64,000 nucleotides of DNA from Calothrix membranacea FACHB-236 (GTDB lineage: Bacteria; Cyanobacteriota; Cyanobacteriia; Cyanobacteriales; Nostocaceae), in assembly GCF_014696315.1 (NCBI RefSeq), contig NZ_JACJPX010000004.1, positions 172,389-236,388 on the forward strand. The letters are read 5' to 3'. The number at the start of each line of letters is the position of its first letter. Position 1 is the stretch's first letter. The notes beneath the pieces were generated by a model. The model did no database searches, was not told where the DNA came from, and worked only from the letters and a program-made list of their open reading frames with translations. This document shows positions 8,684 to 17,485 of this stretch, piece after piece. The position numbers and the translations under genes are program-made.

Positions 8684-9361
8684 ATGTACATACTAATTGG
8701 TGGATCTGGTTTAGTAGGATTAACCTTGGCGCAGAAATTAGTAGAACTAGGACACACCGTAGCTGTAATTGATATTGATCCTAATGCTTGTTGCTACGCA
8801 CGGGAACAAGTGGGAGCAATGGCTTTTGAAGGTAGCGCCGTCAGTACGCAAATTTTATTAGAAGCGGGAATACGTAAAGCCAACGCCTTAGTCGCTGTGC
8901 TGCGAAGTGATGCATTAAACCTAGCAATGGTAACTCTTGCCAAACATTATGGTGTTCCCCACATTGTGACTCGGATGCGACATTCCGATTTTGCTGAACC
9001 TTTTCGATTAGCTGGAGCTAATCATATTATCGGTACTATTGAACTAGCTGTTTCCACAATGGTAAATGCCATTGAATACCCACAAGTAGAATCAATGATG
9101 CATTTTGAGCAAGGACAAATTGAAGTTTTAAAACTTTCAATTCCCAAAAATTGCTATGTTGTGAATCGTAGCGTTGCCGAAATTGCTCAAGATTCTCGCT
9201 TTCCTACAGGTTCTTTAATTATTGGCTATCAAGCCCATCCCCACGAAGATTTAACAATTCCTAACGGTAGTACAGTTTTAGAACCTGGTTCAACTGTTCT
9301 AGTTGTCACTAAACCAGGCTCATTACGTCAAATGATTGATTTTATTGAAGGATGTAAGTAG
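8684..9361 (+). CDS. KTN/RCK (TrkA-N) NAD-binding protein
   Basis: A 225-aa protein with one Rossmann RCK-N domain (MYILIGGSGLVGLTLAQKL, acidic strand end VIDIDP) and a C-terminal RCK-C (TrkA-C) domain from about residue 145. Such proteins gate K+ channels or Trk/Ktr transporters in response to nucleotides. ATG 8684 is preferred because the nucleotide-binding strand begins there; an in-frame GTG at 8612 would add 24 unlike residues. A 15-codon frame at 8605-8652 overlaps the upstream region and may be chance. No channel subunit is adjacent, so the partner is unknown. Confidence 0.8.
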   Translation: MYILIGGSGLVGLTLAQKLVELGHTVAVIDIDPNACCYAREQVGAMAFEGSAVSTQILLEAGIRKANALVAVLRSDALNLAMVTLAKHYGVPHIVTRMRHSDFAEPFRLAGANHIIGTIELAVSTMVNAIEYPQVESMMHFEQGQIEVLKLSIPKNCYVVNRSVAEIAQDSRFPTGSLIIGYQAHPHEDLTIPNGSTVLEPGSTVLVVTKPGSLRQMIDFIEGCK

Positions 9362-9406
9362 CTCACTGTTAAAAATTATCTTTATCCTCTCTCTCATTCA
9401 TCCTTC

Positions 9407-9979
9407 ATGGTGCCAATGAAGCTATACTCACGCTTTTATTTAGTAGTTGCTTTAATTCTTTTAGTATCTTGCACATCACCAGCAAGTCAGCTGAAGTCCC
9501 AATCTGCAAATAATCCAGCGCAAAAATCTCAACAATTAGTTACTCTAGATAAAAATTTTAAAATAGCAATGGGACAAACTATTTATGTCCCCATTTATTC
9601 CCATATTTATCATAATGATGAACGCAAAATTTTAGATTTAGCAGCAACCCTAAGTATTAGGAATACAGATTTAGCCAATCCTATGATTGTTACTGCTGTT
9701 CGCTACTATGATTCAGATGGAAAGTTAATTAAGCAGTATTTAGAGAAACCCATACAACTTAATGCTTTAGGTTCAACAGATTTTTTTGTAAATAGAACAG
9801 ATACCAGTGGCGGTTTAGGAGCAAACTTCATTGTAGAGTGGGTATCCCCAAAAGTAATTTCTGAGCCGATAGTTGAAGCAGTCATGATTGCAACTGAATT
9901 TCAGCAAGGAATTTCTTTTGTCAGTCCCGGTAAAGTAATAAAAACTCAAAAAAGCTCTCAATCTACACCTTCCAAATGA
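9407..9979 (+). CDS. DUF3124 lipoprotein
   Basis: A 190-aa secreted protein: hydrophobic signal segment at residues 8-20 ending in a lipobox (LLVSC, Cys22), then a low-complexity Ser/Gln/Asn linker and a compact domain with IYVPIYSHIYHND, LSIRNTD and RYYDSDGKLIKQYL, matching the DUF3124 family as I remember it. Function is unknown. It lies 45 bases after the KTN/RCK gene in the same direction and could be cotranscribed. ATG 9407 or ATG 9416 may be the start. Confidence 0.75.
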   Translation: MVPMKLYSRFYLVVALILLVSCTSPASQLKSQSANNPAQKSQQLVTLDKNFKIAMGQTIYVPIYSHIYHNDERKILDLAATLSIRNTDLANPMIVTAVRYYDSDGKLIKQYLEKPIQLNALGSTDFFVNRTDTSGGLGANFIVEWVSPKVISEPIVEAVMIATEFQQGISFVSPGKVIKTQKSSQSTPSK

Positions 9980-10039
9980 ACTAAGTAGGGCGGTGCAATT
10001 AAAGATAACTGGCCAGGGCTGTCATTCTTACAAAGTTCT

Positions 10040-10104
10040 GAGCGGAGGAAACCTCCGCTCAACGCCAGTTCGTTCAAGTCGGGAGACCCGTCCACACGAC
10101 TGGC
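10040..10104. repeat. Dispersed palindromic element
   Basis: A perfect 9-bp stem (10040-10048 with 10052-10060, GAGCGGAGG/CCTCCGCTC) is followed by a second hairpin with outer arms GCCAGT (10064-10069) and ACTGGC (10099-10104) and an inner GGGAGACCC. Related GCGGAGG...CCTCCG hairpins occur at 36109-36126 and 63817-63852. An open frame across it (9993-10199) is judged spurious. Confidence 0.7.
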
Positions 10105-10289
10105 TCGACTTTGCGCTTTGTCCTACCCTGCGGGAAGCCGCTAAAGCGTCTATGTCATTGGTCATTGGTAAAGGTTTCAAGGCTATTTACGTTTCGTAAC
10201 ATAGTTTGGTTTATTTCCATCGACTTACTTAATCTCTGCTAAGAGTTAAATGTTCATTAAATACTAGTGATGAAAATTGTTAATTTTCT

Positions 10290-10318
10290 AATTACCAATT
10301 ACCAATTACCAATTACCA
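10290..10318. repeat. CCAATTA heptamer tandem repeat
   Basis: About four tandem copies of the heptamer ATTACCA just downstream of the antiporter stop. The same unit recurs at 16472-16502 and, inverted, at 29701-29725. Confidence 0.85.
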
Positions 10319-10321
10319 CTA

Positions 10322-11875
10322 TTAATCATCTTCTAATTGCAGTAATTGCTCATCAAGTTTTTTTAGCCGTTCATAAACAATCTCTTCTGAAAGAATTCGC
10401 TGACGTATAGCTTGACTTAGCGCTGCTTTCTCTGCTAGTAGCAATCGTCGGCGAATAGCATCTAGTTTACTTGATTCTCCTTTTGTCTTCTCCAACTCAT
10501 CCGCACGGCGATTATATAATTCTCGTAATATCTTTTCTGCACCTGCTATTTGTACTTGATAAGCTGCACGCATTTCTTCATAAACAGCTTTTGGTAATAC
10601 ACCTGTTTTTAATAGAGTATCTAATTCATCCTGTGCTGCTTTACCCGTAATTAATTGCGCTTGCAATTCTTCAACCTGTTGACGAGTTGCTGATACTTGA
10701 GATAATTGCAACCGCTTCACTAACCACGGTAAACTCACTCCTTGCCCTACTACAGATAGCAATACTGTGCCAAATACTATAGCAATCAGCTGATCTCGTT
10801 CTGTTATTGATGCAGGTATACTCAAAGCCAACGCCATTGACAGAGAACCCTTAATATTGCCAAAAAACAGAACATGTTGCCAGCGCCAAGGAACTGGACG
10901 GTCAAACCAACGTACGATAGCTAATAATGGATAGACAGAGACTATGCGTGCTATTTGATAAGCTGCGATCGCTAACAGCACAGCAGGTAGGGTTTGCCAT
11001 AAAGTTGTTAAGTCAACTTCTATACCAATCAACAGAAAAATAAAGCTATTAACCCCAAAAGATATAGATTCCCAAAAGCTCAGTAAGGTCAACCTTGTAG
11101 AAGCCGATACTTTACCGGAAATTCCTACACTACCGACAATTAAGCCAGCAACAACCACCGCTACAACACCAGAAACACTAAACGATTGCCCAATTTGAAA
11201 AGCTCCCAAAGCCACAGCAACCGTGAGTAAAATACTGCTAAGTGGTTCATCCGCACGTACAAATAAGGCTGTACTCAAATACCCTACTGCTAACCCTACC
11301 AAACTACCACCGACCACCACCACAAATAATTCTTGTAGTCCTGCGAGAAATGTCAGTGAGCCAGACTCATGCGCTTTTACAATTAGGCTAAATAAAACTA
11401 GCGCTACACCATCATTAAATAAACTCTCTCCCTCAACAATGGTTGATAATCGAGAAGGGACAAGCACCTCCTTAAATACAGCAATCACAGAAACAGTATC
11501 GGTGATTGCCAAAATTACTCCAGCTAGTAGTGCAGCTGTCCAATTGAGACCTAATCCCCAATGCAAAAGTGCTGCTGTCACACCAGAAGAAATCACAATT
11601 CCTGGCCCAGCTAATAAACCAATTGGTTTGATAGTGCTACGAAGGCGGCTAATATCAGTATTAATAGCTGCCTCAAACACCAAAATTGGCATAAATAGAT
11701 TCAAAATTAAAGAATCATTGAGACCAATATGTTGCGGTAAAAGTTCTGTAACTACTAAACCAGCTAAAACTAAACCTGCAACATAAGAAACTCGTAACCA
11801 GCGACATAGCAGTGCTACAACAGTGGCTACAAGCAGGAGAATAATTGAAACACTGACTAATTGAGCAACATTCAC
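10322..11875 (-). CDS. CPA1-type cation:proton antiporter
   Basis: A 517-aa Na+(K+)/H+ antiporter. The first ~400 residues form about 11-12 membrane segments; the transport core is visible as ITDTVSVIAVFKE and GESLFNDGVALVLFSL, the latter with the paired Asn-Asp typical of electroneutral CPA1 (NhaP/NHE-like) exchangers. The C-terminal ~120 residues are hydrophilic, Glu/Lys/Leu-rich and likely coiled-coil, forming a cytoplasmic regulatory tail. It would act in salt and pH balance. It stands alone and is followed by a heptamer repeat. Ion preference cannot be determined. Confidence 0.9.
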   Translation of the reverse strand: MNVAQLVSVSIILLLVATVVALLCRWLRVSYVAGLVLAGLVVTELLPQHIGLNDSLILNLFMPILVFEAAINTDISRLRSTIKPIGLLAGPGIVISSGVTAALLHWGLGLNWTAALLAGVILAITDTVSVIAVFKEVLVPSRLSTIVEGESLFNDGVALVLFSLIVKAHESGSLTFLAGLQELFVVVVGGSLVGLAVGYLSTALFVRADEPLSSILLTVAVALGAFQIGQSFSVSGVVAVVVAGLIVGSVGISGKVSASTRLTLLSFWESISFGVNSFIFLLIGIEVDLTTLWQTLPAVLLAIAAYQIARIVSVYPLLAIVRWFDRPVPWRWQHVLFFGNIKGSLSMALALSIPASITERDQLIAIVFGTVLLSVVGQGVSLPWLVKRLQLSQVSATRQQVEELQAQLITGKAAQDELDTLLKTGVLPKAVYEEMRAAYQVQIAGAEKILRELYNRRADELEKTKGESSKLDAIRRRLLLAEKAALSQAIRQRILSEEIVYERLKKLDEQLLQLEDD

Positions 11876-11992
11876 TTATAAATTGGGGAATAAAAGATAT
11901 AAATGCCAAACAAGACAAATTTGCAGTAATTTTGTACTTGATGTTATATACCAGTAAATGTCTCTGTAAAAAATCTATATTTTGCAGGAAGA

Positions 11993-12802
11993 TTATTTTT
12001 TGATATATTCCCGAATATCCTCAGCCATTACCCCAGCACAAGATTCTGGTAAATCATTACCAGCATGAGCAATAATTTTAAACTCAGATTGAGGGATAAA
12101 TTGAGCGTAAGTTTGACTTTTAGCAATAGCATCTGCCGTATCTTTACCACCCTGTAAGATTAATACTGGAAATTCAATTACGGACAATTGATTTTGCAGT
12201 AATTCTGCTTCAATCTCTGGGGGCTTTCTATAAAATAATAATTGGCAACCTATAGGATATTGCAACATTAAATTATGTAGCTGCAAATATTGTTTAATTT
12301 TTTCTTGCAAGCCCACAATTTTAATTAATGGAGTGAGCAATTTTAATAGTTTAAATATTAAGGGTGGGCATTTAGCTAATCGCTGCATCCTCTGCCATCG
12401 CTTCTCTTGTCTTTCTATCTTTACCCCTTCTGGTGATAGCAGCACTAAACCATTAACTTGTTCTGGATACTTCAGCGCATAGCTAGCAGCAATCCAACCC
12501 CCAAGAGAATGTCCTACTAAATATACTTTTTCTAACTTCAATGCTTGCAAAAATTCAGCTAAACATTCTACTTCTAAATCTATTGAGTAATGAATATTAG
12601 GATTATCTGATTCTCCAAATCCTAATAAATCTGGTGCAAAGCAATGGAAATTGTCAGATAAAGAATCTATCAATGGTACCCATTGACTACTATCGTTCCA
12701 TGCACCATGTAATAAAATTATCGGAATACCTTGACCAGCTTCTCGCCAGAATAATAGTCCTTGTGAGAGTTTGCGCCGGGAGTTACGAAATAGCGTATCC
12801 AT
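11993..12802 (-). CDS. Alpha/beta hydrolase
   Basis: A 269-aa alpha/beta-hydrolase fold protein with oxyanion motif LLHGAW (residues 30-35), nucleophile elbow GHSLGG (Ser99), probable acid Asp221 in LQGGKD, and His246 in IIAHAGND. A cap region around residues 125-205 is hydrophobic and basic, which suggests a lipid or hydrophobic ester substrate. No signal peptide. It lies alone, convergent with nothing obvious. Substrate unknown. Confidence 0.85.
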   Translation of the reverse strand: MDTLFRNSRRKLSQGLLFWREAGQGIPIILLHGAWNDSSQWVPLIDSLSDNFHCFAPDLLGFGESDNPNIHYSIDLEVECLAEFLQALKLEKVYLVGHSLGGWIAASYALKYPEQVNGLVLLSPEGVKIERQEKRWQRMQRLAKCPPLIFKLLKLLTPLIKIVGLQEKIKQYLQLHNLMLQYPIGCQLLFYRKPPEIEAELLQNQLSVIEFPVLILQGGKDTADAIAKSQTYAQFIPQSEFKIIAHAGNDLPESCAGVMAEDIREYIKK

Positions 12803-13033
12803 CTTAAATTTTAAGAGTTATAGCAATTATCACTTAATGATGTCAATGAATTTTGCCATGAAGAAATGGAGAACAGAGAACTGTTCCCTCAACACCAAAA
12901 TTCTAATTACACTCAAGTGTAAACCGCTTTAAGTTGTAGCATAGTTTGGCCAATAGTTGATAGTCATTAGTTGTAGGAAACACAAATAGAGCCAAAGGCT
13001 AATAACTAATGACTAACGACAAACCAAATTTTG

Positions 13034-13528
13034 TTACGCCACTATTGTCAAGCCATTTAAATAGTCTTGCAACTGTTGATAATGGTCATGTGACATCGGT
13101 TCTAAAGGCAGAGAGTCAGGAGAGAATGCTTGGATATCTGTGACTTCCAAAATATCCTTAACCTCCATTTTTCCTTGTACTTCTGCTTCCACAGCAATAC
13201 AAATTGAATGAATTCTCGGATCTCGGGTTGGTGAAGAATAAACACCTACCAAACGCCGAATTTGCACCAATTCCAAGCCAGTTTCCTCTTGCAATTCTCG
13301 GCGAACTGTAGTGGGAATATCTTCTCCCCAGTCCACCATACCTCCAGGCAAACCCCATCGGCCATTGTCACTTCTCCGAATCAGCACAATCCGACCATCA
13401 GGTAAAATCGGGATGATGCTGGTGCCAGTAATGGGATGACGGAATATAAGACCCAATACTGTTTGTCCAAAGCGCCATAAGCTACGTGTGGACTTGATAG
13501 CTATCGTAAACAAAGCAAGAACGTTCAA
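13034..13528 (-). CDS. Nudix hydrolase
   Basis: A 164-aa Nudix protein with the full box GGMVDWGED...RRELQEETGLEL around residues 64-86. The first ~35 residues form a hydrophobic/basic extension (LALFTIAI...VLGLIF) that could associate with the membrane. It probably cleaves a nucleoside diphosphate derivative; SSPTRDPRIHSICIAV resembles ADP-sugar-type Nudix enzymes and is also seen in the second Nudix gene at 34191. Substrate not assigned. Confidence 0.85.
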   Translation of the reverse strand: MNVLALFTIAIKSTRSLWRFGQTVLGLIFRHPITGTSIIPILPDGRIVLIRRSDNGRWGLPGGMVDWGEDIPTTVRRELQEETGLELVQIRRLVGVYSSPTRDPRIHSICIAVEAEVQGKMEVKDILEVTDIQAFSPDSLPLEPMSHDHYQQLQDYLNGLTIVA

Positions 13529-14090
13529 TCTGCAAATGTTTTTATTGTATGCTATTTAGTTCTTGCCACTTAACATAGATGTCTAAATCTCAATTTACTT
13601 AAGTTAGTTATTATACAGCTATGTTCAGGGCATGAGATTTTATTCTAGCATTTCCTTAAAATAACTTTATCCTATCATCCTACTTTAATATTTCAGTGTG
13701 TATCTTTATACAAGATAATCATTAAAAGGATGTTTTAATTTTTTGCTTTTATCTGTATTTATCATTGAAAATCATAGATAAAAAGCCCTTGACAATGATA
13801 AATATATATGTGTTACCTTCTAATTTTTAGAAAATCGACTTTTGCAAAAGGTGCGGCTGAATTGTAGTTCATAAATACTAATAATATTTATTAATTAAAG
13901 ATAAATATTCTTGATTATGCTTTGAACTCAGCGTTTCTGGAACTCAATCAAATGTAATTTTGAAATAGCAGAAACCCTGAACCAGAAAAAATATATTTTG
14001 AAGTCTTCTTAGTACAGGTAATTAGCTATATCTCTAGAGAAATATTTAATCATAACTACTAGTTCATCAGAAAACTATTCAAAATTTAAG
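13529..14090. other. Long AT-rich intergenic region
   Basis: About 560 bases with no plausible coding frame, no strong hairpin and no tandem repeat. It precedes the promoter of the small basic protein gene. Its length is unusual for this window; an unannotated small RNA cannot be excluded. Confidence 0.5.
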
Positions 14091-14120
14091 TTGACTTAAA
14101 CAAATCAACTAGGCTATAAT
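14091..14120 (+). promoter_or_regulatory. Sigma-70 type promoter
   Basis: TTGACT at 14091-14096 and TATAAT at 14115-14120 are separated by 18 bases, a near-consensus housekeeping promoter, placing transcription start near 14127 and a ~105-base leader before the small basic protein gene. Confidence 0.75.
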
Positions 14121-14233
14121 AGTATGCTGTTCAAACTGTGTGAATAGCTAGACTGGGCTAAAATTATATCAATAACAATGGTAGCTGATATTGCCTAGTG
14201 GCTTTTTTTTGTTGTTTATTTAATGAGGTGAAC

Positions 14234-14398
14234 ATGGCTAAGCGCCGTAACCCGAAAAAAGAAAAGGCGCTACGGAACCAGGCATATGCCAGAAAGTTTC
14301 GTAAACGAACTACTACAGGAAGAATGCAGAGAAGGTTCCAGCAAAGACCACCTAAGAGTGAGGAAGATGAGGGCGCAGCAGCAATTGATGCTGAGTAA
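14234..14398 (+). CDS. Small basic conserved cyanobacterial protein (54 aa)
   Basis: A 54-aa protein beginning MAKRRNPKKEKALRNQ. The first ~40 residues are extremely basic (clusters RKFRKR, RMQRRF), the end is acidic (SEEDEG...DAE). I recognise it only as a short conserved cyanobacterial type of protein with no assigned role; the basic helix suggests nucleic-acid or ribosome binding. ATG 14234 has AGGTG nine bases upstream; an in-frame ATG at 14198 lacks such a site. It has its own near-consensus promoter and a strong terminator, which argues it is a real, well-expressed monocistronic gene. Confidence 0.8.
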   Translation: MAKRRNPKKEKALRNQAYARKFRKRTTTGRMQRRFQQRPPKSEEDEGAAAIDAE

Positions 14399-14440
14399 GT
14401 CATCTAAATCATATTCTTGCTCTTTGAATCTTTAAATTTT

Positions 14441-14467
14441 GGGCGTACAGAGTTATGTACGCCCTTA
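14441..14467 (+). terminator. Terminator of the small basic protein gene
   Basis: A perfect 9-bp GC-rich stem (14441-14449 with 14456-14464, GGGCGTACA/TGTACGCCC), loop GAGTTA, followed by TTATTTATT. Confidence 0.85.
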
Positions 14468-14635
14468 TTTATTGGTATTTGGCAAGGGGCATGGGGCATG
14501 GGGCATAGGGATTTGTGAAAGGGAACGGGGAACAGTGTATTCTTTTGAATTTTGAATTGATTTGTTCCCCTTGTCTCTCTCATGCACCAATTTCCACTCC
14601 CTGCAGTCGTGGGGCCCGAATTCCGCAGTTCCCCC

Positions 14636-16021
14636 CTATTCAGCTATTTGAACACGGGCGGCTTGAATGGCTTTGCGGACTTGGGTAAAGCCAGTACCAC
14701 CGTAACTGTTACGTGCAGCGACTACTTGACGAGGGGATATTGCCTCATAAATATCGGCTGCAAACGCTGGATGGATTTGTTGCCATTCTTCTAAGGTCAA
14801 ATCTTTGAGGAGTTTACCTGCGGCAATGCTGGTTTTTACAACTTTACCCACCATGTTATAGGCTTCTCGGAAGGGCACACCTCTTGCAGCTAAGTAGTCT
14901 GCTACGTCTGTGGCATTAGAAAAGTCTTCTGTAACTGCTTGTGCTAACCGCTGGGGACGAAACTCTAAGCCCTCCCGCAACAAAATTGTCATCGCTTCTA
15001 GGCAAGCTTTGACTGTGTTAACGCTATCAAATATACCTTCTTTGTCTTCCTGTAAATCTTTGTTATATGCCAAGGGTAGCCCCTTCATAATCACCAGCAT
15101 TGCTTGCAGATGACCAAATACACGCCCTGTTTTTCCCCGTACCAGTTCTGGCACATCGGGGTTTTTCTTTTGGGGCATGATGCTGGAACCTGTAGCACAG
15201 GTATCTTTGAGAGTAACAAAGCGAAATTCCTCTGATGACCAAAGGATCACCTCTTCTGAAAGGCGGCTGAGGTGAACCATAATTAAACTGGCAGCACAGA
15301 GAAATTCGATCGCAAAATCGCGATCGCTCACACCATCAAGGCTATTAGCATAAATCTGCTCAAAATTCAATAGTTCCGCTGTGTAGCGGCGATCAATGGG
15401 GAAAGTAGTTCCTGCCAAAGCACCACACCCTAAAGGTGAAATATTCACCCGGCGATAAACATCTCCTAAACGTTCCCAGTCACGTTGCGCCATCTGGAAG
15501 TATGCCAAGAGATGATGGGCTAAACTCAGAGGTTGGGCGCGTTGCAAGTGCGTATAGCCAGGAATTAGGGTTTCAACGTTTTTTTCGGCTATATTTAGTA
15601 AAACTGTTTGAAATTCTCGTAATTGACTCTTGATTTGTTGGATTTGGTCGCGGAGATAAAGTCTAGTATCAGTACCAACTTGATCATTACGCGATCGCGC
15701 AGTATGTAATTTTTTACCCACATCGCCAACAATTTCTGTCAATCGCCGTTCCACAGCAAAGTGGACATCTTCAGCATCAATACCCGGCTGAAACTTTCCT
15801 TGGCGATATTCTTGGCGAACCTGTTCTAAACCTGCTACTAGTTGCTCTCCTTCTGCTGGGGAAATGATACCAGTATGAGCCAGCATTTTGGCATGAGCTT
15901 GAGAGCCAGTAATATCGTATTCGATTAACTCAATATCGAAACTTATACTGGCATTAAAACGTGCGATCGCTGGATGTAACGCTGATTCAAATCGCTGGCT
16001 CCAAGTTTGTTGTTCGGTCAT
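14636..16021 (-). CDS. argH: Argininosuccinate lyase
   Basis: A 461-aa member of the fumarase/aspartase superfamily that splits argininosuccinate to arginine and fumarate, the last step of arginine synthesis. Family markers are [28 protein letters not shown] (catalytic His), and the signature loop [12 protein letters not shown]. Length matches the family. Arginine made here feeds cyanophycin, whose enzymes (cphB, cphA) lie 6-10 kb away on the other strand, though the genes are not linked as an operon. Confidence 0.97.
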   Translation of the reverse strand: MTEQQTWSQRFESALHPAIARFNASISFDIELIEYDITGSQAHAKMLAHTGIISPAEGEQLVAGLEQVRQEYRQGKFQPGIDAEDVHFAVERRLTEIVGDVGKKLHTARSRNDQVGTDTRLYLRDQIQQIKSQLREFQTVLLNIAEKNVETLIPGYTHLQRAQPLSLAHHLLAYFQMAQRDWERLGDVYRRVNISPLGCGALAGTTFPIDRRYTAELLNFEQIYANSLDGVSDRDFAIEFLCAASLIMVHLSRLSEEVILWSSEEFRFVTLKDTCATGSSIMPQKKNPDVPELVRGKTGRVFGHLQAMLVIMKGLPLAYNKDLQEDKEGIFDSVNTVKACLEAMTILLREGLEFRPQRLAQAVTEDFSNATDVADYLAARGVPFREAYNMVGKVVKTSIAAGKLLKDLTLEEWQQIHPAFAADIYEAISPRQVVAARNSYGGTGFTQVRKAIQAARVQIAE

Positions 16022-16137
16022 AAACGTAAAGGGTGGGAACGTACCACTTACGTGCTAATTAAAACCACAAAAGTCCTACCCTGAAATAATCCTAGCTTCA
16101 GTGCTGAGATTAATTGAGGTACGGACTTGAGGATTAA

Positions 16138-16341
16138 TCAACCGTAACTAGTTAGATTCCGAATCATATAGCCAATGACCAAACCAATCAACAGCGCCCA
16201 AATTTGGCCTGTCTTGACAAAGTGATTCCAACCGTGCTGTATCTGTCCCAAAACATTTGGATCGGTAACGTTTTGGGCTAGCGTAGAACTCACAGGCAAA
16301 CGCCAAAATAACTCAGATAGTAAATCACTGAAGTAATTCAT
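16138..16341 (-). CDS. Small conserved membrane protein
   Basis: A 67-aa protein with an amphipathic N-terminal half (MNYFSDLLSELFWRLP) and one hydrophobic segment near the C terminus (IWALLIGLVIGYMI) followed by RNLTSYG. It reads as a plausible single-pass protein of the small conserved hypothetical kind seen in cyanobacteria, between argH and larB and in the same direction. No function can be assigned. Confidence 0.6.
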   Translation of the reverse strand: MNYFSDLLSELFWRLPVSSTLAQNVTDPNVLGQIQHGWNHFVKTGQIWALLIGLVIGYMIRNLTSYG

Positions 16342-16471
16342 ACTGTGTGATCGAGAAGACTTTTATGTCATAACCTCTAGTTACAGTAATGTCCAGTGAA
16401 GGGGATTGGGGACTGGGGATGAGGGGACAAGGGGGAAGAGGGAAAAGGGGAACAAAGAACGGACACCAAAC

Positions 16472-16502
16472 ACCAATTACCAATTACCAATTACCAATTA
16501 CC
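16472..16502. repeat. CCAATTA heptamer tandem repeat
   Basis: Four tandem CAATTAC heptamers just downstream of larB, the same unit as at 10290-10318. Confidence 0.85.
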
Positions 16503-16529
16503 CATGCCCAATGCCCCATCAATTAAAAC

Positions 16530-17309
16530 TTACCCCTCAAATTTCAACTTTTGGGCTGTTCGCAAAATTTGCCCTGCTAAAACTGCTGCACCAAAGCCAT
16601 TATCAATATTGACTACGCCTATTCCTGGCGCACAAGAGTTTAGCATTGTTAAAAGTGGTGCTAATCCACCAAAACTGGCACCATAGCCGATGCTTGTGGG
16701 AACAGCAATTACAGGACAATTGGCTAAACCTGCAACCACGCTGGGTAATGCGCCTTCCATACCCGCAACGACAATTAAGACTGATGCTGACTCAATCAGG
16801 TGGCGATTATTTAACAAACGGTGAATTCCTGCAACGCCGACATCCCAGAGACGCAATACCCGAAAACCAGCAAGTTCGGCTGTAACTGCGGCTTCTTCTG
16901 CAATGGGTAAATCAGCAGTTCCCGCCGACAGAATACCAATTACACCCTCAAACTGTGGTTCGAGTTCATCGGGAGTAATAGCAGCAATCCGCGCCATTTC
17001 GTAATATCGCAAACCTCTAACTTTCGATTGCAGTACAGCATAAACTGCTGGTTCAATCCGAGTAGCCATCACTACCGGATTGCGGTGACGCATCACCTCC
17101 ATAATTTGAACAATCTGATCTGGGGTTTTGCCTAGTCCCCAAATTACTTCTGGGAAGCCTGTTCTCAAGCTGCGATGGTGATCGATTTTGGCAAAATCAC
17201 CTACTTGTTCATAGGCTAAGTCTTTGAGAGAGTCTAATGCCCTATCTGGGGTAACGTTACCATGCGCCACTGCTTCTAAGAGCGATCGCAAAGCTTTCTC
17301 ATTAGCCAT
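16530..17309 (-). CDS. larB: Nickel-pincer cofactor synthase subunit LarB
   Basis: A 259-aa LarB, related to PurE/AIR carboxylase, which carboxylates and hydrolyses nicotinic acid adenine dinucleotide to begin synthesis of the nickel-pincer nucleotide of lactate racemase-type enzymes. The PurE-like half shows GILSAGTADLPIAEEA, LWDVGVAGIHRLL and VVAGMEGALPSVVAGL, then VPTSIGYGASFGGLAPLL. The start is taken at ATG 17309, nine bases after AAAGGAGA; an upstream ATG at 17345 would add residues encoded by a CATTTGTC-type repeat. LarC and LarE partners are not in this window. Confidence 0.92.
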   Translation of the reverse strand: MANEKALRSLLEAVAHGNVTPDRALDSLKDLAYEQVGDFAKIDHHRSLRTGFPEVIWGLGKTPDQIVQIMEVMRHRNPVVMATRIEPAVYAVLQSKVRGLRYYEMARIAAITPDELEPQFEGVIGILSAGTADLPIAEEAAVTAELAGFRVLRLWDVGVAGIHRLLNNRHLIESASVLIVVAGMEGALPSVVAGLANCPVIAVPTSIGYGASFGGLAPLLTMLNSCAPGIGVVNIDNGFGAAVLAGQILRTAQKLKFEG

Positions 17310-17358
17310 TTGTGATGTTCTCCTTTGTCCTTTGTTATTTGTCATTTATCACTAGTTA

Positions 17359-17383
17359 GGGTGCGCTGTATAACAACGCACCC
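17359..17383. repeat. Inverted repeat upstream of larB
   Basis: GGGTGCG (17359-17365) and CGCACCC (17377-17383) flank an 11-base loop. Similar GTGCGTTAC-type arms occur at 45663-45725, so this is likely a small dispersed element rather than an operator. Confidence 0.55.
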
Positions 17384-17485
17384 CACTAAGAGCAATGGCT
17401 ACGACCGCCGCAGGCATCGCAAAGCTTTTTTATTGATCATTGATTATGAGTTTGAGACAAATTACAAATGACCAATAACCAATGA

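Noticed and set aside
9993..10199. Open frame of 68 codons after the DUF3124 gene
   Set aside because: It is coded mostly by a palindromic dispersed element (10040-10104) and has no plausible start signal.
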